DNA of 64,000 bases from Linum tenue (Eukaryota; Streptophyta; Magnoliopsida; Malpighiales; Linaceae), in assembly GCA_946122785.1 (NCBI GenBank), contig CAMGYJ010000008.1:4985742-5049741 (forward strand), written 5' to 3'. Below, piece by piece: positions 24,401-36,414 of this stretch (its first letter is position 1; every line of letters starts with the position of its first letter). The notes below the pieces were generated by a model that saw only the letters and a program-made list of their open reading frames with translations, was not told the origin of the DNA and searched no databases. Made by a program: the position numbers and the translations under genes.

Positions 24401-25522
24401 TTGGTCAAATTTTTACACCGCAAGGCACTCCAAGACGTGGAATTCAAAGGTTGGTTAATGTTTAATAGTTGATGTAGATCATCATTTACCAAAAGACTCG
24501 TATATAATTTGGCAAAACCTTGGGGACTCAATGGTTGGATGTCAAAAAAAAAAAACTTTTTAAATTAATAATATATTTTTACGCTCGCAGGGCATTTGAT
24601 TCCTCGTGGATGGAAGGTGCTTCCTGTATTAGCAGGGCCAAATCTCGACCCGTCTCTTCACCATGACCACCTTCAGTTTAATCCTTGGAGATGGACGGTA
24701 AATGCCCTTAGATTTTCACCTCTACTCACAATACATACTAGCTACTGTATTGATCGATGCATGGTTTGATCTAATTTTCAATATGTTCATTTTATAATCT
24801 TTGGTGTTCAAAATTAAACTCATACATAGAACATAACGAACATAATGTTCGAATTAAAATACCTTATTTTGATATCATTATAATTCATTCCTTTCGTGTA
24901 TCATCTTAATCACTATTATCATATGTTTGATGTTTATTATTTTCTCTTTTGGATTATATATAAAAGGAGGACAAAGAAATAGGGAAGAAGACTATGGGGT
25001 ATGGTGGTGGACCAAGGGTGTGTCCAGGATCCGACCTAGCTAAAGTCATGGTTGCCTTCTTCCTTCATCATCTTGTCCTCACCTATAGGTACGTAATTAA
25101 TTAACCCCCCTTCTCTTAATTAATCTAATTTCTTCAACTTAATTTATATTGCTACTCTAGACACATTCATTTAGGTCACGATTAGGGAATGTCTTACCTT
25201 TATTCCTTTGGTGGTTTAGTACATCTAATCATTACTTATATGACCCACATCTTGTACCTCTAGCTACTATTTATGCTTATATCACTTAACAACATGAATA
25301 ATTAATTGTGTAGGTATCATGGTGTTCCTTTGTTGTTGTTCTAACTAGTTCTATTAGATATTTCAAATGCTTTTGTTGTTGTTCTTATTCATGCTATAAT
25401 ATGCTTATTTCTAAACGTATAGGTGGAAAGTGAAAGAAGATGAGTACCCAATTGCTTATCCGTATGTGGAGTTTCGAAACGGACTTCAAGTGGAGATTGA
25501 GCCGGTAGAATCACATGTTTAG
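21498..25522 (+). pseudogene. CYP724: CYP724-like cytochrome P450 (CYP85 clan), nine exons, frameshift in exon 1
   Basis: Members of this clan hydroxylate steroids, and CYP724 acts at C-22 in brassinosteroid synthesis at the ER membrane. Exons: 21498-21717, 22001-22325, 22443-22595, 23378-23698, 24150-24236, 24371-24449, 24591-24697, 24967-25088, 25423-25522. Visible: N-terminal membrane anchor (LFPLLLALLATALLLL); KVFKSHLFGSP and ILQNEGKLFQASYPKA; I-helix GGYETTS; K-helix EAVR (24380-24391) followed by [11 protein letters not shown]; haem loop with Cys at 25021-25023. In exon 1 the frame leaves the family sequence after VPKGT (about 21626-21632). The expected [12 protein letters not shown] continues in the frame two bases on, and only that frame matches the exon 2 phase, so one base is missing. 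This breaks the gene unless it is a sequencing error. Family membership is from motifs; CYP724 against CYP90/85 is less sure. Confidence 0.8.
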
Positions 25523-26911
25523 ATCGAGGATTAGGCATACAATAGAAAGAGACTATGTACATTAGTTTCGGTATGTGGTATTAATTCGAGTCTTTACCAT
25601 AAGTTTAATTCTCTTAGAGAAAAATAATTGTAATTTTCTATAAATTGTTTGATAGATGCATCTTGAAGTATGTAAACCAATGCTTTTTCCTGTTTTAGCC
25701 GTGCTTTTGTACATTTTCTTTATATGGGAGTTTGATTTATTTTTGGAAAAACAATCGACATAGTTTTGTTTCTATTTCTAATTTTCTTGAATTTAAAGGT
25801 TGATTAAACATAATATGATGCAAATATTACACAAATACAAACGCTCGTGTAACATATATAATTTCTTAGAGGTTAGTGCCACAAATATCATTTATTTATA
25901 GATGGCCAGCTCATTAAGTATTGATTTTTGTGATGTACATTCCATCCACAAATGAGAAAAATAGGCTAGGAATATTGTCGTATTGGTCCAAATTATATGA
26001 TCATCCCAATTACATTGATTTAGTAATTAGTATGGGGCATCATATGGGCTGCAACATAACACAATCTAGCTTTCTTTTCACAGGCCACGATAATAAAAAA
26101 ATCCACGTCCGTGGGTATTCGTTGAAATTCGATATGCGGTCGAGTTTTTTCAGATCGGTTGAGAGACCAAAAAAGTTGTGACCGAACTTGAATGACCAAC
26201 GGAAAATAGGAAACACATGCTTATTATAATCGAGTATACGAAGTATTGGTCGGTGAGACTCTAATAAATGTATAATGGCTCCACTATTAATAAGAGCCGC
26301 ACATGTGATATTTTTACATGAATATTTTTGTATATGAAATGAAATGCTTGATTTGTCTACAGAATTATGATTTTGATCTCTCTTTCCAAGCAACTACACA
26401 AACTTGGATTGAAACTTTTTTTTAATAATAAAATTTGGATTAGAACTTAAAAACAACATTTACTTTACTCAATGATTGTCAAAACTCAGAACTATTTTGA
26501 CCGTCCAGCCCATATAAAGGAGGAAGAAATAAGAGCATGGCCATGGCCATGGCCCATCGGCCTTCTGGTGCGAGTCCAGCCCATACAGGAGAACTTGATT
26601 GAAACAATTACAAAATACAGATATCAGTCGTAACCTTCCATAACTAATAGGCACTCAAATTGAATATTTTCACAAACACTTTTCTTCTTTGCCAATCCAG
26701 CTTCTTAACCCATTAAAGACCAAAGAAGAAAACCTCGAGAGCTCGATCCTTTCTTTTCCCCTTCTCAGGCACGCCTCCGATCGCCCTAACTTCACTTCAC
26801 ACTTCATTGGTTAGTTTGCTTTGTCCTCCTTTTCCATTTGCGTTGTTTTGGTTTTCTTCTGAATCCCTAATTTTCTTTCTCATGTTTGGTTTCAGTTCGT
26901 TAGTCGTCAGA
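25523..26911. other. AT-rich intergenic region and PBB 5' untranslated region
   Basis: No gene seen between the P450 and the proteasome gene. A palindromic GGCCATGGCCATGGCC is at about 26538. The last 250 bp probably hold the PBB promoter and a 5' untranslated exon with an intron ending in TTTCAG at about 26895. Confidence 0.4.
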
Positions 26912-29090
26912 ATGTCGAGTTCGTCGATTGTGGAGGCGCCGCCGAAGGGTGGGTTCAGTTTCGATCTCTGCAAGAGGAATGAAATGCTCTCCGGGAAGGG
27001 CGTCAAGCATCCGAATTACAGGAAAACGGGAACCACCATTGTCGGCTTGATTTTCCAGGTTTGTGGTTCTTGCAACGCTCGTCTCGTGGTATTTGGTTCG
27101 GACTCCATTCAATTTTTAAGCTGGAAAGATGGGAGTTTTTTATGCTTAGGGTTGGTTTGATTTGAGCTGATTTTAATGGGTTGCCCTCCTAGTCACTTGA
27201 TCTAGTTGTGCTTTATTGAACCTTTGAGCTTCTTTTAGTGTTTGCTATAGCCATGTGAGTGTGAATTTTTGTTGTTGATTCTCATTGCTAGAATGCATCT
27301 GGGATATTTGAGGATTGAGCGGTGAACATGCTCAAGAGAGATTCTCTCTTTGTTTGATTTCTCTAATTTAAGCTGGTGTTGCCACCCTTCAATTGGTGTA
27401 TAGGATGGTGTCATTCTTGGAGCAGATACTAGAGCTACTTCTGGACCCATCGTCTGTGATAAGAATTGTGAGAAGATTCATTTTATGGCGCCTAACATTT
27501 ACTGCTGTGGAGCAGGAACTGCTGCCGATACTGAGTCGGTGACAGGTATGGTTTCAGTTGTCAAAGTTGTTAATGCCTGATCGCTATATAAATCTTCTTC
27601 TCCATTAGCTCTTCAACTACCCCAGTTTAATGTGTGGCTTTGGATTGATTTTTTGTGTAGACATGGTGAGTTCGCAGCTGCAGTTGCATCGTTACCATAC
27701 TGGCCGAGAGTCGAGGGTTATTACAGCACTTACTCTCCTGAAGAAGCATCTTTTCAAGTAACCTGTCTTCGACATTGAACTCTTTCTGCTTTCTGCAATG
27801 ACCTTTTTTTAAGGCAACTGAGTTCCTTATTCTGCCTGCACATTGTTCTTCAGTTACCAAGGTCACATCTCTGCTGCTTTGGTGCTTGGTGGTGTTGATT
27901 GCACTGGGCCTCATCTACACACGGTGAGTCTTCTTCTGTTCAGCAGAATGTGCATGGCATTCTTTTTCATATGACTTTTGAGGAGACTTGATGACTTATT
28001 AACTTCTGTCCTTTGCAGATATATCCCCATGGATCAACAGACACTTTGCCTTTTGCCACAATGGGTTCTGGTTCTCTTGCTGCAATGGCTGTGTTCGAGT
28101 CGAAGTACAAGGAAGGCCTGAATGTAAGTTGTGTTAATGCGAGGTGTATATACCAATTTTTACAAGCAATTAGCAGTTGCATATAATTATTGGTTACCCT
28201 ACTATAATCTTGATCACTTAAAACTTACTGAGTTACTCATTATATTTTCAGAAGGAGGAAGGAATAAAGCTTGTGACTGAGGCCATATGTTCTGGTATAT
28301 TCAATGACTTGGGAAGTGGAAGCAATGTTGATGTTTGTGTCATTACAAAGGTGGGCAAATTATTACCTGATATATTTCAGTTTCTAGGACGATCCTTCAG
28401 TTTGTACCAATTTAACTTTGTCCTAAATGGTTATGGAACAGGGGGAAAAAGAATACATGAGAAACCACTTAAAACCCAATCCACGCACATACGTCAGTGC
28501 GAGGGCATACACCTTCCCCAAGAAGATAGGTTGGTATCATTATCCCTACTTAAACAAATAAGCATATAGCACTATCTGGAGCCATGTGCTTCAAATTCTT
28601 GTTTCCGCTCTTCATTGAAACAGATTAGAGTTTGGAACAGTTTCTCCTATCGTCTCACAGTCTGCATGCTAGTTTCATTTTGTATTATTCTCAAATTGGG
28701 TGTGACATGTGAAACTTAAACCTTGATTTGGTGACCTGGATGTTGTGATATAAGCAGCTGTTCATAGCCCTTTTTTTCCAAGTACCATGGCATGGTTAGT
28801 ATGTGCAAGCTATAAGTACTGGTACTTGGTGTAACTATGCGTCTATGACAATCCCATCAGGATTTTGAGTTTTTCCGAAAATCATGTTCAACTACTATTC
28901 ATGCTGAAATGGAAGGAACCCTTCTCTGCCTGGCTGGTTGAATGCGATCTGAGTTATTTTTACTGATTTCAAATCACTTATAATTTATATACTGCTATTG
29001 ATATGTGTTGCAGAGGTCCTCTCAACAAAGATTACCCCACTGAAGGAGTTAGCTCAAGTGGTTGAGGCTGGTGACGCTATGGAAGAGTGA
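26912..29090 (+). CDS. PBB: 20S proteasome subunit beta-2 (PBB, beta type-7), eight exons
   Basis: Catalytic subunit giving the trypsin-like activity of the 20S core in cytosol and nucleus. Exons 26912-27058, 27404-27545, 27661-27757, 27854-27923, 28019-28123, 28252-28350, 28442-28529 and 29014-29090 give 274 residues, the normal plant length. The 40-residue propeptide ends at Gly40; the nucleophile is Thr41 (mature Thr1 of TTIVGL). Mature Asp17 (ILGADTRAT) and Lys33 (CEKIHF) are in place. Further signatures: [43 protein letters not shown] and [11 protein letters not shown]. The C-terminal tail ([18 protein letters not shown]) is the arm that wraps beta-3 in known structures. No lesion. Confidence 0.96.
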
Positions 29091-30213
29091 AAGACAGAAT
29101 GATAGAGCTTTGTTTTAAGATCACTGTACTGTTACCGAATAGTTTCGAGAACTTGAGGACCCAATGTGATGTCGTTTTCGCTGAATTGCAAATGCTCGGC
29201 GGATCTTTTGGAGACTGTTTTATGTGATTAGTCTGTAGCATCTTTATCTTCACTTCTCTTCTTTGTTCTCTGACTGTCTTGAATTTAGTTGGAGAACGAT
29301 GAAATGTACTCGAGAAACCAAGTTGGAGGAGGTTCTATTTATATCCGTCTTTGGATCAAATTCTAGGATGTTCATTTCCAAGTGCATTCATCGCATGCAA
29401 TTGGAGCTACATTTTCAAACTGATTAGCATCGAAAAATTGTCTAGTTAGTCTTGTGCAATGGCAAGCCGAGATCAAGAAGTGAGTCTCCTCAAGCATTTG
29501 GTTTTCGATATTGATCTATTATGCTCTCTAAAAGTAAAAGCTGATCGATCAATGAAGCAAAAAGCAAACTAAATTTAACTTCTATCAAATTTGTTATTGT
29601 CATTTGGAGAAGCTAGTATCAATCTCACTTCTTTCATCTTCATGCAATACTCAATAGTGAAGTCTGGTTCTCCAAATTAGTATCAGCTACATTACGCTAG
29701 TTGTTCCTGATGATGCTGCTTGAGATAAACTTGACTACTAGAGTGATAAGTTTGTTAAGAATCGAAGTTTAGTCACCAATAGCAACCCCAAAAAACTTTT
29801 GATGACCATTTATGTAATTAATCATTCAACTCGTTACCGGGGAAGAGAAACTGTCTGGAATACTAATTCTGACGTGGCAAGCACTCATTGGCCATCACAC
29901 CTACTTGCCTCTATCTCATTGGCCAGGTTTGGCATCTACACGTATAACCCAAAAAGCAAGTCGTTTTGGTTCCCGGTTCGACTCACTGACTTGACTCACC
30001 ACCACCATCAGCAAGCAAGCAGACTCCCCGAGTTTCAGGAGACAAAGTTTCCCTCCTCCATTGTTTCCCAGTTCCCACCGCACCAAAGCTTCAACCAGTA
30101 TCAGTAGAAGGAGAAGGAAGGAAGGAAGGAAGATCTCCAAGCCGGAACCTCAGGACTTTCGCCGCCGACGGTGGTCGGAGAGATCCAGCCTCTCTCCCTC
30201 GTTTCTCCACGTA
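29091..30213. promoter_or_regulatory. Intergenic region and ERDJ3B upstream region
   Basis: First part is PBB 3' flank. The ERDJ3B leader region contains a GAAG/GGAA microsatellite (about 30109-30132). Near 29871 a TGACGTGG element (TGACGTGGCA) and repeated CCACNNG-like motifs are present; such elements occur in ER-stress and ABA-responsive plant promoters, but this is suggestive only. Confidence 0.35.
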
Positions 30214-32877
30214 ATGGCGCGCCGAGCGGTGAAGCTCTTCTTCTTGCTATGCGCACTGTCCTACGCTCTCGTCACCATTGCCGGGTACGGTTCTTTTAGT
30301 AGCCTCTCCCCAATTTTTTTCGTCTGAAATCAGCTGTGGGGAAATCAAATTTGATGATTTTGGATTTTGAGATGTCGCAGGAAGAGCTACTACGATGTGT
30401 TGCAAGTGCCCAAAGGTGCGTCGGAACGATCAGATCAAGCGAGCTTACAGGAAGCTGGCGTTGAAGTATCATCCCGATAAGAACCAGGGGAATGAGGAAG
30501 CTAATAAGAAATTCGCAGAGATTAGCAACGGTATAGATTGGATTTGGTGGACATTGTACTCTCTGTATCCATCTGCTCTTTTTTCAGATTGAAATTGGTT
30601 TGCTTGAATCTTGAGCGATTTTGTATTCCCCTTGGTTTAGCTTATGAGACGTTGTCCGACGGCGAGAAGCGGAAGATTTACGATGCTTATGGGGAGGAAG
30701 GGCTTAGGCAGCATATGGCCAATGGAGGTGGCGGTGGAGGAATGACCATGCAGAACATTTTCGAGCAGTACGTTTTTTTCTTTTCTTCTCGTATTCTCTG
30801 CTTGTTTTAGATATCTGGAGTCCTGACATGGTATTCTTTGCTCTAGATTCTTTGGCGGAGGAGGTCAATCGGAAGAGGAGGAAGAGAGAATCCAAAAGGG
30901 TGATGATGTCATTGTTGATTTGGACGCCACATTGGAAGATTTGTACATGGGTGGTTCAATGCAGGTAGGATTAGGCATTCTAATCTATGCTTCTAACCAG
31001 CAATGCGAAATGCTAATGAGTTCTATCATTGTAAAGGTGCTAGCTTTTTATAGGCCATGTTTACTAGTCTCTGTTGGTGTACTTAGAAAGGGAACTTCCT
31101 TCCTACAGATGTGTTGAGTGAATCAGTTGGCCACGGCTAGCAAGCAATGGACTCTATTTCTTCATCGGGTGTAGGGTCGTTGATTTGCGTTAGAAATTTC
31201 TTCATCTTGACTCTTGTGTAACCATGAAGCAGAAGAAGAATTTTTATGGCTTATGTATCATGCATTTCTGTATATCTTGCTATTTAAGAAGATGATTGGG
31301 TTAGTGTGGTGATTATGTTCTCACCATATTTACTGTGCTTTCGGTAGGTGTGGAGAGAAAAGAATGTTATCAAGCCAGCCCCAGGGAAAAGACGATGTAA
31401 CTGCAGAAATGAGGTCTATCATAGACAAATTGGTCCAGGGATGTTCCAGCAAATGACAGAGCAGGTATATGATGGCTGGAGACTCTGTTGGATTACTTGT
31501 TACATTTTCTTACAAGTGATCTAAGCCGCACGCTGCTAATGGAGTCCTGGCAATTGGATGCTTTTTCTTCCTGTAGAATGCTTCAAGTTTCATATGCATC
31601 TCTTATTAATTTCTTGCAGGTCTGTGATCAATGCCAAAATATCAAATTTGAGCGGGAAGGGTATTCTCTCACAGTTGATATTGAAAAAGGAATGCAAGAT
31701 GGACAAGTAAGTTTCAGGATGTAAATAATTTTCCTTACTGGATGTATGGCTGGAGAAGAGTATTTGACCTGCTTTCTTACTTTCAGCAGTTTCCACTACC
31801 GATCACCTATTTAGGGAAGTAGTCTAGTATAACTTTTGAGGTTTTCCCTCTTCGGATTCGTAGAAGTCCCCTGTGTCATCCTTTTCTTTCTCTCTTAGTA
31901 AATCCAGTTTAGGAGACTGTTGAACTTTTTGGACTATTTCTTGTCCAGAATGAACTTTCATGCACTATCATTTCCTGGTGCACTTAGGGCTTGAAGTTGG
32001 ATACTTTCTGTAAAACCATCTTGATTCTGTTCCTAGAATGGAGCTGTTTCATATAGTGGGACTCTTGCTAGTTAGGGCTGGAAGATCATAACTTCAATCA
32101 TGATCCTACTTATATTCTATTTGTATTGGAATTGTGCTACACTTCTTGTGTGTGCATACTAGTACATCAGTGGATTTGTAGCATTGGTCCAATTGATTTG
32201 GATGTAATGTGTGGATGGATGACTGTTGCAGGAGGTTGTTTTCTATGAAGATGGTGAGCCCAAGATAGATGGGGAACCAGGAGATTTGAAGGTTTGTTTT
32301 CTCAACTGTGGTCTTCTTCTCTTTATGCAGCAGCAAAAATTCACCACTGTCCTATCATATTTTATACAGTTCCGCATTCACACATCACCTCATGACGTTT
32401 TCACAAGGAAAGGCAACGACTTGCACACCACAGTCACCATCACACTGGTAATTCTGCGACTAACTCAAGAGACGTCGTCTTTTCCTTCCTTTCCCCTCTA
32501 AGATCTTTCTATTTAACTGGGGAAAGAATGCCTGAAATGTATCCCACCAGGTTCAAGCCCTCGTTGGCTTTGAGAAGAAGATCAAGCACCTCGATGAGCA
32601 TCTGGTCGATATAGGCTCACAGGTAAACCACATTATCAACTCCCCCTCTTTTCATTTGAACCCCAAATCCTGGAGTCTACTAGCACGGAACATTAACTCA
32701 TTCCCAATATGCTCTCAGGGAATCACTAAGCCAAAAGAAGTAAAGAAGATCAAGGGCGAGGGGATGCCTCTGTACGCAAGCAACAAGAAAGGCGACCTCT
32801 ATGTGACGTTCGAGGTTCTCTTCCCTAATTCATTGACGCAGGAGCAGAAGACGAAGATCAAGGAAGTTCTCGGCTAG
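30214..32877 (+). pseudogene. ERDJ3B: ER-lumenal DnaJ co-chaperone ERDJ3B, ten exons, frameshift in the J domain
   Basis: ERDJ3B works with BiP and SDF2 in ER protein folding, including immune receptors. Exons 30214-30284, 30381-30530, 30641-30767, 30847-30964, 31348-31464, 31620-31706, 32232-32291, 32370-32447, 32551-32622 and 32719-32877. The N-terminal signal peptide (VKLFFLLCALSYALVTIAG) leads into [13 protein letters not shown]. Within exon 2 the frame then shifts: [20 protein letters not shown], with the HPD triplet at 30470-30478, is one base out of phase with the preceding codons. One extra base sits in GGAAC at about 30423-30427. Unshifted reading stops at TAA 30478-30480. Everything after fits the family: Gly-rich linker, CNCRNE and CDQCQN zinc-like cysteines, C-terminal peptide-binding domains. 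Either a recent null allele or an assembly error. Confidence 0.88.
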
Positions 32878-33283
32878 AAGTATCGTTAGAAATTTTATGC
32901 CAGTCATTCCGAGGTTCCAACTATAGTTTTTAACTGTAACATGTCAGATAGAAGAACCTTGAGAGGAGGGAAAGCAAGTTTTGTTTCCTTGATTTGCCCC
33001 CTCTGTTCCCTGCCTTCCCCCAATTTTTTCCCCAGTAGTATACCAGAAAGAAAATTGAATTAGCTGTTTTTCCACTCTTGCGTGCCAATTCGTATGTACA
33101 CTTTTAAGAAACCATTAATCGATAAGCACACCAAGCTGCTGCTGAGGTTATTGAGGTGTACTTTCAAATTTGACTGTGTGGAAGATTTATTTTATCAATG
33201 CAGTCATAAGTGTATTAGATCACATCTAATTGGAAGAAGATCAAAGTTGTTAATGTTAAGGCAGGAAAAAGGCAAAAATGAGA
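32878..33283. other. ERDJ3B 3' flank, no gene seen
   Basis: AT-rich spacer between ERDJ3B and the tRNA gene. The T-run that reads as a Pol III terminator for the minus-strand tRNA is the complement of AAAAA at about 33274-33278. Confidence 0.5.
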
Positions 33284-33356
33284 CGCCCACCGTGGGGCTC
33301 GAACCCACGACCACAAGGTTAAGAGCCTTGCGCTCTACCAACTGAGCTAGACGGGC
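33284..33356 (-). tRNA. trnK-CUU: tRNA-Lys, anticodon CUU
   Basis: 73 bases on the minus strand starting GCCCGTCTAGCTCAGTTGG and ending CACGGTGGGCG. The acceptor stem pairs 5' GCCCGTC with 3' GGTGGGC-type bases. The A box (TAGCTCAGTTGG) and B box (GGTTCGAGCCC) are intact. Anticodon CTT is at 33321-33323 (complement of AAG). No intron; CCA is not encoded, as normal for nuclear tRNA genes. Downstream TTTTT fits Pol III termination. Its 3' end is the exact partner of the gypsy primer-binding site at 7895-7912. Confidence 0.97.
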
Positions 33357-34363
33357 TTTTGTTGTTGAGAAAGCTTTATAGTTAAACAAATCTATCTTAC
33401 ATAACACTAACGGGTTTTTGTTGTTGAGAAAGCTTTATACTAAAAGAGTCCTATCCTACATATCACTTCACCATTTTACCACAAAAACAAGTGCTGTTTG
33501 ATTTTAGTGATGGCATAAGTTCGTTCATAAAGATGCTTAACACTTGTGAGCCAATGAGGGTTTCCTATCCAAGGAGTATCAAACCCTTTAAACTTCACTT
33601 ATGTTTCTCTTAAAATTTTGTATTACTAAATATTATCTTCACATGTTTTATATTTAATAACTAACTTGATTTTCGAAAGTTAAACCAAAAGTCGTTCTCA
33701 TATTTTTATAGATTCTCTCCACTCATAATGGTTGAAAGAAGGTAACATAGGTCAAGATTCACATCTTGTTTTTTAGTCAAACAATTATTTGGTACAAGTA
33801 AACACCGAAACTCGAATAGCCTACTTTCACCATAAAAAATTATGAGGAGATTAGTCTTCATCAACTTCCTGTGGCTTCCTTTGAAGTAATCAAGTTGCAT
33901 TCAAATGAGATATTTTGTTCATAGTTGTCTACTTTAAATCAACAAAAACTTAAAAAGACCACATCAAAGAATCGAGACACAATACTCCAATTACCCCATG
34001 GATAATTGTGCATTATAGTAAACCAAGTAAAGAGTTTCACCAATATATTGCGTTTACATCACTCTTCTTCTACATCCGACCAACTCCAACTAAACATTGT
34101 AACCTATTGCCAGGTTCAGAACTCCCCAGTCCCAAGTTTCAGAATAACTGCCCTTTTCACTCACACTACATTTATCAACCATCTTCAAGAAAGCCCTCGA
34201 AATTCGGATATAGATGCATTCCCTCTTCCTCGTCAAAATCGCAGTGCGTAAGGAAACCTGAAAAGAGATAACTTAACCCACAAGGCACTTCGGAAACAGC
34301 GTTCAGGCGTTTCCCAGAAAGCTGTAGACCTCATGACAGCAACTGAAGGGGGTACCAAAGATG
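33357..34363. other. AT-rich intergenic region with a 59-bp tandem duplication next to the tRNA
   Basis: Copies at about 33352-33410 and 33411-33467 both start CGGG[C/T]TTTTGTTGTTGAGAA, so the first copy begins inside the tRNA 5' end. The rest holds nothing I can call; it includes the 3' flank of the ESF2-like gene. Confidence 0.5.
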
Positions 34364-36414
34364 TCACCCAGAAGAACCCCCAAACACCTGAAGGAAAACA
34401 GAAAGCGGCTATCAATGAGCCTTAGGTAGCAAAATAAATATTACATGGGAATTGGGTGGAAGAAAAAATGACTTACTCCGGCCAGGACATCCATAGAGAT
34501 TTTAGATTTCTTCTCCTCTGCTTTCTCAGTCACTGGCTTTTTCTGTGGCATTCGGCGGATTACCCTTGGTGGTTCTTGTGCCTTTTGCTTCTGCAGAACC
34601 AATGGGAAGAAAAAGGTATCGTGAGATGGTGATGTAGTGATCAAAGATGGTTTCTTTTTTGGTAATTGTTTTGATCTTCATATTGCTCCACCTGACCAAA
34701 CTAGGACAAGGTCTCGAAAAACATAATACTGAAATCAGCAGCTACCAAACAGCACCTACACTAACTCCCTACAGACGCCAGAGCCTACTACTATAGAGAT
34801 CACTGTCACTGCAACCAACTACCGACAGTAGCTTACGAAAAGTAAGTTCATACTTAATCTACATTATAGGTTAAGCCAAAACTAGATCTATCCACGATGG
34901 TTAGTAAAGATTGCACATTTTTTACCTTCTTCAGCCGTTCTTCTATGTTAGTAAGAGCGATTGATTTCTCAACTTTGGAGAGATAGAAATCTCGTTCCCT
35001 CTTTGCAGCAGAAAGTTCTAAAGCTAGCTTCTGTTCTCTGACGGCTCTCTTTATAGCTGCATTTCCAAACGGGATGTGAGCCAAAGACAAGTAAAAGAAC
35101 TCAGTTTGCAAAAGGAAGAGGAAATGAGTTTCATACCAATCTCCTCTGTCAGATCATCCCACTTGAATTTACTCAAGTACTTGATGTTCCACGTATCGAA
35201 ATAGAACTGTGATCTCTTCTTCCCACCTGAAGAGGACAACAAAGGGAGTAAAAATGTGACACACTAAATCTTCACATGTAAAATGAACGATGTAACTATC
35301 GATACCATTACCACCATACTGCTCTAACATAACAATAATAATGAAGACATCAGATGTATATATTGAATCCCTTACCCATTTGTTCGCCGTTTAACATGTT
35401 TGCAACTCTTTTTGCCACAACTTTATCAGTAAATTCCACCCACCTGCAACGTAAAAAAAACATAAGAATTTACATCTAAATCACAATCAACATTCCAAAT
35501 TCAAGAAAATGTGCGAAATAAGAAAAACAATCTAGTTGGCAATCAACAACCCCATCAAGGGAGTTATTCAAACTAGAATGCTGAAGATCAAACATACCCT
35601 TCTGCAAATGATTGCATCCTATGCTTAGCAGCTTTCTTCTGAAAATGTAGCGGATTTGAGTCTGAAAGCAGATAGGGAAAAGGAAGGATTCAATCCAAAT
35701 ATTCACCAGAGGACGAATGCCATTACAGAAACCACAGAACGTAATCAACACAAGCAAAAAAATGAACAGAAAGATCAAAGTGCAGAAAATTCAATCACCT
35801 TCTGGTACAAGATAGATCCTCTGGATTTCACCATACTGTGACAGAGCATGACGGAGCTTTGCAGGATCCATGTGGGGAGGAATTCGGCTCAAATAACAAA
35901 CGCCACGCCTATCAGCCTTTGCTGTTTCCTCTAACAAACGCTGCTTCTTCTTCTCTCTCTTCATTCTCTCCTTTTTATCACCCATTAACGACTGCTTTCG
36001 TTCATTGTTCAGAGATTCCGTAGTATCATCAACAGAATCTGGACCAATACCTCCATCGACATCATTCTCTTCCTTCTCATCCCGTTCAGTTTCTTCTAAT
36101 AACTGCTGCTTCTTTCTCTTACTCCCCTTCTTCGCCTCTTCCTCACCAGTCTCATCACCACCAACTTCGTTATTCTTCATCATTTTCTTCTTCTGCTTCT
36201 TCTTCCCACTTTTCAGACTTGTTCGGCTCCCTTCAACATCATAGTCATCTTCGGTGTTGTCACCATTGACATGTTTCCCTACTTCAATCATTCCGACCTC
36301 TTGCATCCGCTTCTTCTTGTTGCTTTTCAATCTGTTCGACTTCCCCTCACCCGGACTCATATCTGCACCACCCTTCAAACTCATTTCATTAGCTTCGAGC
36401 TCTTCTACCTCCAT
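34364..36414 (-). CDS. ESF2: ESF2/ABT1-like pre-rRNA processing RRM protein, seven coding exons
   Basis: Yeast Esf2 / animal ABT1 act in the small-subunit processome during 18S rRNA maturation in the nucleolus. Exons: 36414-35799, 35661-35598, 35443-35376, 35226-35137, 35056-34926, 34590-34477 and 34387-34364, about 368 residues. The N-terminal half (about 165 residues) is highly charged, with Lys/Glu runs (KSGKKKQKKKMMK) typical of nucleolar proteins. The RRM-like core follows: GVCYLSRIPPHMDPAKLRH, LSQYGEIQRIYLVPE, then HRMQSFAEGWVEFTDKVVA and FDTWNIKYLSKFKWDDLTEE. The C-terminal REQKLALELSAAKRERDFYL is the family helix. The start ATG is just after an acceptor (TTGGCCAG), so a 5' untranslated intron up to about 36840 is likely. 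No lesion. Confidence 0.9.
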
